The notes under the pieces: model-generated
Told to the model about the DNA's origin: nothing
Database searches by the model: none
The model's input: the letters and a program-made list of their open reading frames with translations, nothing else
Shown here: positions 51,012 through 61,616 of the stretch, piece after piece
How the letters are laid out: every line of letters starts with the position of its first letter
Numbering within the stretch: position 1 is the first letter of the stretch
Translations under genes and position numbers: made by a program
NCBI GenBank assembly: GCA_932521025.1
Contig: OW051469.1
Coordinates: 9,870,398-9,934,397 of the forward strand
Reading direction: 5' to 3'
DNA from: Oscheius onirici
Lineage: Eukaryota; Nematoda; Chromadorea; Rhabditida; Rhabditidae
DNA: 64,000 nt

Positions 51012-52186
51012 ATGCTTCTCCGAGTCCTACTGCTGCTTCTCCCGCTCTTCTTCGCCTCCACCCTGGCTACAGAAGAAGATCTTCCAATGGACCCCTGCCA
51101 AAATGGCGGAGTCTTCGTAAACGTAAGTTCTTCTCCCTGGAGAAAAAGTTGCGACTGCTGATTGCAAAGAGCAGAGAAACAATTGCTGGGGCTCAATTTG
51201 ATTGCCCGCAAATACACTCCGTACACGCGAAGGGGGTTAGAGGTTAAGCCGTCGTCTAGTGACCGTGTGATTGAACACAAAAAGAGGATGGGTCCAGGTT
51301 AATCCCAAGTGCTTCTGTAATCCCCTTGTCGCCTCTCTCAACTTGACCGCCTAATTGTGCGCACAGATGGTCAAGGGGACTGGGAATAGCTCATTTTTGA
51401 ACATTATTTTACAGGGACAATGTGAATGCACCTTGAAGTATGAGGGAGAGAGATGCGAACAGGAACGCTGTCTGAATGGAGGACGTCGTCATACCATCAG
51501 AGGAAAGGTCATGTGCAGATGTCCGTTCGGATTGGAGGGAGATCGTTGCGAGAAGGCCACATACTGTGAGGAGGGAAAAGGTACTGTATCTCTATTCCTC
51601 TCTGTCCCTCTGTCACTCAGTTTCTCTCTCGAATACCATTGAATTTCAGGACTACTGGTCAACGGAAAATGCCAATGCAGCGGAAAGTACAGCGGTCTCT
51701 TCTGCCAGATTCGTACCTGCTACAATGGAGTTCCTACCGGAGGAATGGACGGTCTCTGTCTCTGTGACGTCGGCTTCACCGGACCCTTCTGTGATGAGCA
51801 GTTGATCTGTGAGAATGATGGGTTCGTCAACTCGGAGAACGAATGCTCTTGCCGTCCAGGATATGAGGGAGAACGCTGCGAGAGGTGTGCTGCCGGTTTT
51901 GTGAAGGAGGGCCGTTTCTGTATCCAGGAAATCTCTCAGAGCTCTCTTCTGACTCACACTGGAATCACTGACCAGCCCTTCGCCTGGCCCATCATCGCCA
52001 TCGCTTGTGGATGTGCCCTTGTGAGTTGGCTTTGATTGAGGGACAGGGACAGGGACTCTATTCAAGACCCATTTTCAGCTTGTCGCCCTTCTGGCCGTTG
52101 GAATCACCCAAGTCTTCCGCAAGTGGAATGCCAAGCCCTCCCGAACAAGCTCAGCTCAAGGAAGCCGCGAAGGAACCGATGTTTAA
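51012..52186 (+). CDS. Type I membrane protein with EGF-like repeats
   Basis: Four exons, about 240 residues. A signal peptide (MLLRVLLLLLPLFFASTLA) is followed by about four to five EGF-like modules: CQNGGVFVN-GQCECTLKYE; CLNGGRRH ... CRCPFGLEGDRC; VNGKCQCSGKYSGLFC; CYNGVPTGGMDGLCLC ... CDVGFTGPFC; and CENDG ... CSCRPGYEGERC. A juxtamembrane segment with CAAGFVKEGRFC leads to one transmembrane span, PFAWPIIAIACGCALLVALL, and a short basic cytoplasmic tail ending SREGTDV. It is a plausible cell-surface adhesion or signalling protein of unknown partner; it lacks the DSL motif of Notch ligands. A TTTTCCAG 11 nt before the ATG may be a spliced-leader site. The last intron contains three AGGGAC units (52039-52056). 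Confidence 0.85.
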
Positions 52187-52495
52187 ATTTCCTTATGAAC
52201 TCATTGTCTTTCCTTTTAAAAATCTCAGGCTCCCCACCCAAAACAACTTTCTCCCTGCCAATGGTTACAGGTATTGTCCCCTCCTGCTCTCTTCGTATCC
52301 CATGTCTTCGAGCTTCCATGTCCCATTTCCTTCTCACACTATCTACATCCTGTATACTCCTCAAGTCAAATTTGTTCCGATGACCGTGATTCTTGCGAAA
52401 TTATTACAACTTCTATATAAAGTTAGTACTTAAATCTTGTTCATTTAAACCTGGATCAAAAAAAGTCGAAAGGACTGCAATCTTCATGATTCTGT
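52187..52495. other. Convergent 3' intergenic segment
   Basis: About 310 bp between two convergent genes. Nothing seen beyond likely 3' UTRs. Confidence 0.5.
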
Positions 52496-53007
52496 TCACA
52501 GATCTGTGACCCAGATGAACAAGAAACGGTAGAGATTCGTTCCATTGGTGAGATGAGTAGTTCTAAAAGTCTCAAACCAGCGGAGATTCGTTCCAGACTT
52601 GAAGTAGGCAGTACAGAGACAAGAATAGTCGGTGGCGATGTCCCCTGCCTCGCATGGATCGCAGGCTGCGATCTGAAGTTTGCCCTTACCTTCCCTTTAA
52701 AAACACTTACTTTGGTCATGTTGGAGTAAACAGCGTACAGGGCTCTCACGGCTTGCCAAGCATCAGTTCCCTGTACATTTGTCTCCATCTGGTTGGTTTG
52801 GACAGTAACTCTGCAGTCTGGATGCAGGAGCTAAACTGTTGGATTGAGGGATTACTGTCCCTGTCCCTGTCCCTGTCCCTAACTCACATTAGTCTTGATG
52901 ATCTGGAACTGCCGAGCATTGTACCGATCCCTCATGTTAAAGTTCCTCTGAGTGACATTCAGAGCAGCGAATACTGTAGGAAGAAGGACGAGAAAGAGCA
53001 GCTTCAT
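52496..53007 (-). CDS. Small secreted cysteine-containing protein, unknown family
   Basis: Three exons on the minus strand give about 138 residues. MKLLFLVLLPTVFA is a signal peptide. The mature chain includes NVTQRNFNMRDRYNARQFQI, then LLHPDCRVTVQTNQMETN, AWQAVRALYAVYSNMTK, IAACDPCEAGDIATDYSCLC and FKSGTNLRWFETFRTT, ending IWVTDL. It has five cysteines (one near the start of exon 2, four clustered in exon 3) and three possible N-glycosylation sites (NVT, NMT, NGT). The first acceptor was placed at TTTAG before CTCCTG because the alternative CAG gives a stop. Its first intron starts GTGAGTTAGGGAC and carries four hexamer units (52856-52879). Product unknown. Confidence 0.68.
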
Positions 53008-55936
53008 CCCCACACACACCGACTCTGCCACGAGAGGCCTGTTTATGTAAGGACGGCTGTACCTGACCCATTGATCTCCTTTTATGGAAATGGGCAGTTT
53101 AGTCGTTATCGACGGTCAAACCTGTGAAACCCGTTAAATTTTAGTAGGGGTCATAAAGTTGCAGTCTGGAAAGCATGTGATTTTCTGAAACTGGGAAAAA
53201 GTCTTGTCGTCCCACGACTCTATCTAGCCATCCGCCCGTCTAATTGACTACATCCGCTTTTTACAGTCCGCTGCCCTTTCTTTGATCGAGACTGCATATG
53301 GCAGGAAGTCCGTGCCCATAATCCGCCCATACCTTCTACTAACCACGCTTTTTCGAATTTTTTCCTCGCCCTTTTCAAGGCTTAATTAGACACTTTAGGC
53401 CCTTACATGGACTCATTTTCTCCTGCTTCTGGACAAGATTCGTCGACCCAACCAACAATGTGACATACAATCTGGAACTCGAGGAGCATCCAAGGTCAGC
53501 TACAGCCTTGGGAGCCAGACCAGTTCTAGTAGAAGTGCTGTCTCGACCTGCAGAGAAATCTCTGAAGGACGGATCTTCTTCTCTGTCTCTGTCTCCCTAT
53601 CAAGGTCTAACTAGAAAGATAACAACGTTCATTTACTGAATTTCAAAAAACTGCTCAAGAGGTCGACAAGAGATCACACTCCAGCTGGAGAGAAACGAAC
53701 TCAAATTAATACAATAAAAAAGGAATGAACGAAATGCCTTCTGACTATGTCTTCTGGATCGTGTTACAAACGAAGAAATTCGCAGACTAACAAATATCAA
53801 GGACGCCGTACTTGAATACAAGTCGAAAATGTTTGATTGGGCCTGGAAAGTTGCCAACAGCTCAAATAGCAGTTGGCAAAAATGGTAGAGGAATGGACGC
53901 CGAGTCGGAGAAGAGCAACGGGACGGCCTCCGCACAGATGGAGAAACCTGCTGGTTTCGAAATATGGTGCTACTTTCTCATCTACAGCAAGAGCTTTCAA
54001 GCAGTTGATGGATCGATGAAGAATCCTCGAGTAACAAATTAGATGACCTACTTCTCCTACAGATTATTTTCTGAGATAGGATCCCAAAGATTAAAGATTA
54101 AAGAGCGAAATCGCAAAAGAATGCTGGTTGGAGGAATGAGTGAGCGATGTTCTTGACTGTTGCCCTGATAACTTGATAAAAACAGCAAAGTGCTTTACCT
54201 GTCGATCGTTCTGGCACGCAACATTTGCTAGTGTAATAATCCTCTTATAGGCATGAGTGCTTCGCATTATCAGGTGAACATTTCTGATAAGTGCAGATAG
54301 TGACGGCCCACTTTCCGTTGTCCAAAACCACTTGCCAACATTCGTCAGTGGAGTATCTAAAAATAGCGAGTGTATTAAAGCTCATGGGACTACTCTTGAG
54401 TTTTTTTCCCCATAAAGATGAAAATTTTAATCGTTGTTAAAGCGTGCCGACACTATAGTATTTAACCGATTAATTTTTCTTGATTGTCTTTGAGAGAGCT
54501 CTACATAAAGCCTCCTGGAGAACTGAATATGACTTACCGTTGCCTTCTTAGCAATTACAGCTGCAGAGACTGGTCTCCGAAAGACAGTCCATCTTGAGTG
54601 TTCGTGCATCAGCATGTAAGGCTAATGATAGGCGGCGTGAGAAGGCAAATGACTCCAAGCCATCTGAAAAGTTGAAGAAGTTTTAATTGACGTCGCGAGG
54701 AGAAGCAACAGAAAAGTAAAAATGAGGATAGGTGTATCACTATCAATAAAAAACGTCTGTGTTGTCTGGTGGGGAAAGATTATGAGACGATGAGTAATCA
54801 GCGAGAGAACAAAACAATTGCTTTTATTTGCACAAGCTGTGCGAGTGCTTCTTCAAGCGCTCCTCAGTGATTCTACCAACGCCAGAATCTACTGTGGAAA
54901 GAAAAGGATTCCAATCCCAGAACTGCGACACAGCGGGATTGTCAAGTCAACACTCATGGCTCCTCCAACGATGCTCGTCCCTACTAGGATTCCATCAAGT
55001 CAAGCAGCCGTATACCCGAACTAGAAGACAACCCCAATCAGGCTATCTTCACGATTCGGACCGGATGTCACTTGCTGGATGAGAAGAGCCTGGGCAGTGG
55101 TCGAGACCTGAGAGCGGCGAGGATTTCAAGAAACTACCGTTTCTATATGATACCCCTCGATTCCGTCAAGTAAATTGTAATTGCAAATTGTAATTGAACA
55201 AAACAATAACATGGAAAATAAGAAATAGCGGCACTGAGGATGACGGGAGAAATCTTACAGAAGGCTTAAAAATTGTATGTAGGAAAAGTAAAGGATTCTC
55301 AGCGTGTCAATGGGGCAAAGCGTTGTTACGGCGGCTGGAAAACTTGAACGAGACTTACAGAAAAAGTATGATGGAGGCAGGTTGTTCAGCCGCCTGCTCT
55401 GGGACTGAGAAACTGAGAGATCTATTGATCTCCACGCTGAACCCTTTTATAAAGTCCAACATAGGATTGGCAGTCGTTGCTGCATCACTATTATTAAAAA
55501 GCTAAGGGCGCCAAAAGTGTTTTCCGAACTTTTTTTGAGAGGAATCCGGCTATCATGTCCATTTTCCAACATAATGACGTCTTCGATGTTTTTTGTGTCT
55601 TGTCGAGACAAGCCAGCTTTGAAGTTAGTTGGAGCAAAGTTTGGCACTTTTAGGGATAAACTGCATAACGGCATGTCATTTTGAGAGCTAAATGCTGGCA
55701 GCGAAAGCTGCCGTAGGCTGCTGGTGTGGTATAATAACAGCTGTCAGAGCACAGGGTCCGTTTGATAGCATGATTTTCGGCGCGACAGTTGATAGCCCTT
55801 CGGTTCTTGCAGAGAATTCGGCTCTAATTCGGTACTAATATCCTTCAAATTGGTGGAAAGAACAATAAATATGAGCTTTATTACACCGATTCTAGTTACA
55901 GGAATGCAGATTTTCACAACTTTTTTCATCTCTCCC
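53008..55936. other. Intergenic region, no gene recognised
   Basis: About 2.9 kb. Short open frames (for example 54818-55082 and 55194-55505) have no domain, signal peptide or repeat structure I recognise. No dispersed hairpin-repeat copy was seen here. Confidence 0.45.
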
Positions 55937-57866
55937 TTACATGTTAGCACGAGCACGAGCATGAGCCTCAACCTTGGCGCGCAGCTTCTTTCCAAAGTCC
56001 TCGTGGACCTTTCCAAAGTTGTTGATGACTTTGTCGACGATGAATCCACTGACTCCCGTCAAGCTACCAGCAATATTTTCGACCAGACGGTCACGATGAG
56101 CCTCGTCCAGAACCTTGAGCCAGAACTGTCTCGGCTGGCTAAAGTTGTCCTCCTCCCCGGAGTCAAATCTGTGGACGTCGCCGGTCACGGACCACTTGCT
56201 GTCAGCCGCGTTGCGGTCCTCTTTCGGACCGTTGAAGCTGTTCGGATGGTAGTTGGGAGCCTCTCCTTGACTGTCATAACACATGGCTCCGGCTCTCTGA
56301 GTGTTGTGGGGACGAGCACGGAAGGGACAGTTGATCGGAAGCTGGATGTAGTTGGTTCCGAGACGGTGGTAGTGGGTATCGGTGTAGGAGAAGAGACGGC
56401 CTTGGAGCATCTTATCCGGAGAGAATTCCACTCCGGGAACTACGTGGGCTGGACAGAAGGCAGATTGTTCGACCTGAAGAAAACTGGTTCACTCAGAGTC
56501 TCTGACTTTCTGTTTCTCTGACTCTGACTCTCTGACTGTCTGACTCCCTGTCTCTCTGACTCGCTGTCCTCCTGACTCTCCGACTCTCTCTGACTAGCTG
56601 ACTCACTGTTTCTCTGACTCTCTGACTCTCTGTCCTTGTCTCTGAATCTCTGACTCTGTCCCTCAGACTCTCTGACTCTCTAACTCTGGCTCTCTGTCTT
56701 TTTCTTACTTTCTGTTTCTGTTTCTCTGACTCAGACTCTCTGTCCCTCTGTTTCCCTCACCTCAGCAAAGTAGTTCTTGGGATTACGGTTCAGGACCATC
56801 TTTCCAACAGGAATCAGAGGATACTCTCCATGAGGCCAGACCTTGGTCAGATCAAATGGATTGAAGGGACAGGTCTCGGCCTGCTTGAAAGTCATGACCT
56901 GGATCTTCAGATCCCACTGAGGATAGTCGCCATTCTCGATGGCATTGAACAGATCACGAGTAGCATAATCCGGATCCTCTCCAGCCAGACGACCAGCCAC
57001 CTCGACCGGGAGGTTCTTACTTCCTCCAACGACCTAGATTCCCAATTTTTTGAACCAAAAGAAGCTCTACCTTGAAATGGAACTTGACATAGACGGGATT
57101 TCCTTCCCTGTTGACCAGCTTGAAAGTATGCGATCCGTAGCCGTTCATATGACGGAAACCGTCGGGAGTGCCGCGATCAGACATGAGGAACATGACCTGA
57201 TGAATGGCTTCTGGACGATGGGCCCAGAAGTCCCACATGGCTTGGGGATCCTTCAGATTCGTTTGGGGGTTACGCTTCTGAAATTTTTACTTTGTTTTTT
57301 CCCGAAAGTTTGGCATTTCTCGGACTTGTTTCTCTTATCAGAGGACCGCTTAATGCCAAATTACGGTAGTTTGGATAATTTTCCAAACCAACAGCTACAG
57401 TAAACCTCTCTTATCCTAAAAATTTTCCCTGCCCGATCAGGCAGGCTTTCACCTTCTTCCCACTCTCCCAATCCCTGACCTGAGTATGAATAAAGTTGGG
57501 GAAGAGAATCGGATCCCTGATAAAGAAGATCGGTGTGTTGTTTCCAACCAGATCCCAGTTTCCCTCTTCCGTGTAGAACTTGACAGCAAAGCCTCTCGGA
57601 TCCCTGGCCGTGTCGGCCGATCCCTGTTCTCCTCCTGCAAACCGTTACATTCGATACGGGAGAGCGTAGTCTTATCAGCCAAGACCGCGTGTTGTGGTCA
57701 ACCGATCAACTGAGGGGTACAATAATCATCAAAACTTACCGACGGTGGAGAAACGAACAAAGCAGGGAGTCTGCTTTCCGACCTTGCTGAACATGTCAGC
57801 CTTGCAGTACTTGCTAATGTCGTGGGTGACTTCGAAGTAACCGTGGGCTCCTGAAAATGGACGGTT

Positions 57867-57941
<75 letters not shown>

Positions 57942-58704
57942 TCTTTACCTGATCCCTTAGCATGGACGACTCTCTCCGGAATTCGCTCCCTGTCAAAGTG
58001 AGCCATCTCATCCATATAGACGACATCTTGCATGAGCATTGGACCACGAGGACCGGCAGTCAAAACGGCATTCTTGTTCGAGATCGGCGCTCCGTTCGAA
58101 GTCGTCATCGTGAACGGCTTTGAGACGGAAGCCTTGTACTTGGAGAGCTGGTCATCAGCGGGGCTGTTCTTCTTCATTGACTGAAAAATGGGAGTTTTTT
58201 AAAAGTGACTGGAAAGGTTGAAATGGACAGTCCAATTTCTATTTAACTCTTTTCCTACGTGCCAATGTCAAAAATTCCGGGAAAATTTCAAAAGAGGGGA
58301 AATAGTAAGCATGGCGTCTCTTGTTGTCAGCATAGGGCGAAAGTACAATGATCGCTGTGGCAGCGCTTGCTAAGGAGAGAGAGAGAACGTTTGATAGCAT
58401 AGGGTCAGATAAGGGGACCTGTAGAAAATGGGGAAAAATCGATGTGGGGTCGTGTGAACTTTAGGAAAGAAAGGCAAGGAAGGTTTGTTTGTGCTACAAC
58501 CGACGCAACTGTCTAACTGTGGCTCCGGAAATCAACAAGGTGCAACTATGGCTGTTCTTTCTATTTCTTTTGTCCCCTCGACTGTTTAGAAAAGCCAAAG
58601 TTCACAAAAGAATATCAACTTGCTGTCTAGCTGTGGTTCAATACACCACAACCGACGCGGTTGTCTAGGCGGTTGAAACTGTTGCTTACCTTCTCAACAT
58701 CCAT
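55937..58704 (-). CDS. Catalase (haem, clade of animal peroxisomal catalases)
   Basis: Decomposes hydrogen peroxide, probably in peroxisomes. A first exon encodes MDVEK. Later exons give [40 protein letters not shown] (with the catalytic His), [38 protein letters not shown] (with the active-site Asn), [40 protein letters not shown] and [20 protein letters not shown] (with the haem-ligand Tyr). All key catalytic residues are intact and the length (about 520) is usual. The C-terminus is RARANM. Animal catalases end in KANL-like PTS1 signals, so ANM is a probable but atypical peroxisome signal. A CAATTTTCAG acceptor just before the first exon suggests a spliced leader or 5' UTR intron. Introns contain 12.5 CCCTGT/AGGGAC units, a pyrimidine microsatellite and dispersed hairpin-repeat copies. 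Confidence 0.97.
56485..56762. repeat. TCTCTGAC/TCTCTGTC microsatellite filling a catalase intron
   Basis: About 280 bp of imperfect CTCTGACT and CTGTCTCT words between two catalase exons. Confidence 0.75.
57867..57941. repeat. (TGTCCC)12.5 hexamer tract in a catalase intron
   Basis: Perfect TGTCCC repeats on +, that is AGGGAC in the gene's sense. The tract begins about 7 nt inside the 5' splice site, like the much longer tract in nphp-1. Confidence 0.95.
58493..58660. repeat. Hairpin-repeat copies in the first catalase intron
   Basis: A full copy at 58493-58524, then a half copy (CTGTCTAGCTGTGG) at about 58623 and a diverged copy from about 58647. Confidence 0.75.
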
Positions 58705-59639
58705 TGCGCTTATTGTCCGTACTGTAGTATCACAGGGTAACTGAAAATTGAGTATTTTTTAACAGAAATTCAAAGAGTCAAGAAAAGTGACTGAACATTC
58801 GATCGCGGGCAGAAAAAGATAACACTATGAGAGAGTTGTTTGTGCCCTTAGCTCCCGCCTTCCGACAACATGTTTTCGTGTTTGGCGGCAAGTTCAAAAT
58901 ACACTCAAATTTACCTGGTTTAAGCTAGTTTCAGGACAGCAGCAATACATTCACCCGGATTCTCATAAAATATTCTAGTGTTAAGCAAACACTGGCCATT
59001 TGTCTCTCTCACAATGGACTGAACTATGAACTTGGGAAACTGGTTGACCCTACTCTGAAGAAAATGATGACATGAGGGCGAGAGAGTGACGAAAGAAACT
59101 GTCTCGTTTGTTTTCAGGAGGGATCCGGTCAGAGGGTCGGTTGAGAGAGAGACAATCTGTTTGCGGTCAACCCGAGATCTATTTGGATGGAACGGGCGGT
59201 AATCTGGGGTCAATAAAGAGGGGAGGAGAAATGTGAGAAAATGAACTGTCGGGGTTTTTACAGAGAGACTGAGAGACAGGGGCTGGACAGTCAACTGAAC
59301 AGTATATCCTGCTCCGACTGTCCGAGTGAAAGCACCTTATCAGTAGAAAATAGACTCATCTGTAGGGAATCAATCGAAAAAGTCATCAAATATTAAGAAG
59401 TGATGACCTTCTTGAGCAGACAGTAAACATTGAGTAGATTCACCTAAAAACTCCGGATGCATTTCGCAAATATCGTCCGTTTGCTATACAATTTTGACAT
59501 TTGGACACGTTGTCTTCGCTTCGAAGGGAACTTTTTCGTTAGGGAAGACAAAATTTCACATGAATAATTCCAGGTTTGCTTCAAAAAATTACAAATAAAT
59601 TTCTAAGCCACAGCTTCGACAGGACTTGACACGTCTTGA

Positions 59640-60536
59640 GAAGTCAAGATCCGTGGAAAAATCGGGCATGATCCGTCTCCCAAATCACTATTTTTGGCTC
59701 TTGTGATCGGCAGTTTTTGTCCTTCTCATAGCTTCATTCTATCCATTTTTTGCATTCAGTCTCATGCTTTCAATCAGTCCATTCTTGGCATGTATTCTCA
59801 ATGACATCCTCACTGTTCCGAGAGTTGAAATCTGAAAAACGAGAGTCAGGAGAGTGGTTCTCGTCGTCTAATTCTCTCAATAATTCTTCTATCCAGATCT
59901 CCTGACAGGCAATTTTTCACAACCGTCTTTCACAATCTGCTGGGACTGGAAGGCTCGTCAATCATTCCTTTCGTACAACCTCCATGACTGTCTCGAGAGT
60001 CGACACCTGAAAAACTAGAGTCATCATTGGAAATCATCATTAGAAAACCTCAAACGTTCGGACATGCCCCGTCTCCCAAATCACATTTTTGCTCTCTTAG
60101 CACGCAACTGTTCGCAACTTCCGATTTTCACCAGCATCTTGGGTCTCACAGCCTCATTTTCTCAAGGATTCCATTCACGACACATGTTCTACATGGCATC
60201 CTGGGTGGTGCGGGAGTAGAAACCTGAAAAAGGAACATCAATTTGGGGAAAGACAAGTCTTATTGTTAGACTTTCTGGACTTTGGAAGTCACTGGAAAGA
60301 GGCAGGATTGGTTCGAAATCAGAGTTTCCTTGCTAGTTTTTCGAACAAAAATTGGGCATTACCCTTCTTCCAAATGACCACAATACGAATGTCCTTTCAA
60401 TCTATTCAAGTCACTTTTCCAACGGTAGACCATCGAGGGAGAAACAAAGTCTGACGTACCGTTCATTCATCTTCGGTAGATCGTAATATCTTGATCATCG
60501 TAGCCTCTACCATGCCCAGTGATCGCTACCTGAAAA
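59640..60536 (-). repeat. Tandem array of four diverged exon-like units
   Basis: On the minus strand, four blocks of about 180-310 bp each open with a TTTTTCAG-like acceptor (at about 60526, 60217, 60002 and 59825) followed by GT[TG]TC[GT]ACTC-like text. Three also share GTGATTTGGGAGACGG...CATG[TC]CCGA further on. The translated starts of three units agree loosely (VSTP/VSTL), but frames close after 10-30 codons. They may be decayed duplicated exons or alternative non-coding exons. Confidence 0.5.
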
Positions 60537-61049
60537 TTACCAAGAACAGAACTACCGAATCTTAGGTTCTCTTTTAAAAGTTTCAAATTTGAAGGATTCC
60601 CAGTCCTCAATCTCTTTCCACCTTTGACACTCCCAGTCTCCAATACCCGATTTGCTAGTCACTCCTTCTGAGAGCCTTACCGAAACCCGAATCCCTCGAG
60701 CTGAAGGCTGAGAGTATTCGGAACTGGGTTGCTCGGGACTAGTCCAGATCCTAGTCAAAAGCAAAAAGGGAAAGGGCACTGACAGTTAGAGACAAAATTT
60801 TGGAAATGGGTACAATTTTTGGGACAAAGTAGAAACACCTGACCTGGAGAGAAGAGCAGACGATGTTCCCTCGTGGTAGCTTTCTGACGACTGAAGAAGC
60901 CAATTGAATTGTGAGTTCTGACAAGAGTTGACAAGTACTTTACAAGTCGCCTAACTAGAGAAAAAAGCAGTTTTTAGTTGACAAGATTTGACAAGTTTAA
61001 AACTTAGTTTTGGAACGAAACTGGATGCTGTTGCCGTAAAGCAGACGTC

Positions 61050-61128
61050 ACAACCAACGCACCTGTCCAACTGCCGAGAATGTGGCCACCTATATCAGGC
61101 CACAACCGACGTACCTGTCTAACTATGG
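61050..61128. repeat. Hairpin-repeat doublet
   Basis: Two copies in the CCACAACCGACG orientation about 50 bp apart. Confidence 0.8.
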
Positions 61129-61616
61129 AATCTGTGGCTTGCCAATCAGGCTTGTTCGAGAAGAACCTATCTTTTTGAGGCTCATAGACTCTATTCGCTA
61201 CTCTTCAAGTGTAAAAGACTGAACAAACTCAACAGACTGACCGTTTTACTCTCCGCACACAGAAATATATCACATCAGAAGACCGCAGAATAAATAGAGT
61301 ACACAACGGGCAACTACTCCCAAAAGAGGATCGACGGGGCGGGATCAAATAAATACAAGACTTCAATATATAAATATATAATTATGATTAGACTCTCGAC
61401 TTTTTTCAGTGTTCTTTTCAAGCCACTTGATCCCGTTCAAAATACTCACACTAGATAGGGTTTTTTTTCACTTTGAGGATAGAAAGGCACTTTTTGGAAG
61501 CTAAGGCAATGGGGGTGGGGACAGGGGATGAAAACAACAGGGTAACTAACAAAAAGAAGATAACAAGGGGGCGAAGAAAAGTTTTTTTTGGTCAGTCAGT
61601 GTCAAACAGTGCATGT

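Larger units (their letters stand above)
58705..61616. other. Intergenic region upstream of catalase
   Basis: About 2.9 kb between two minus-strand genes. It holds the exon-like tandem array (59640-60536) and one hairpin-repeat doublet. No complete gene seen. Confidence 0.5.

Noticed and set aside
53008-55936. Search for a retrotransposon or transposase
   Set aside because: No reverse transcriptase, integrase or DDE motifs in any frame.
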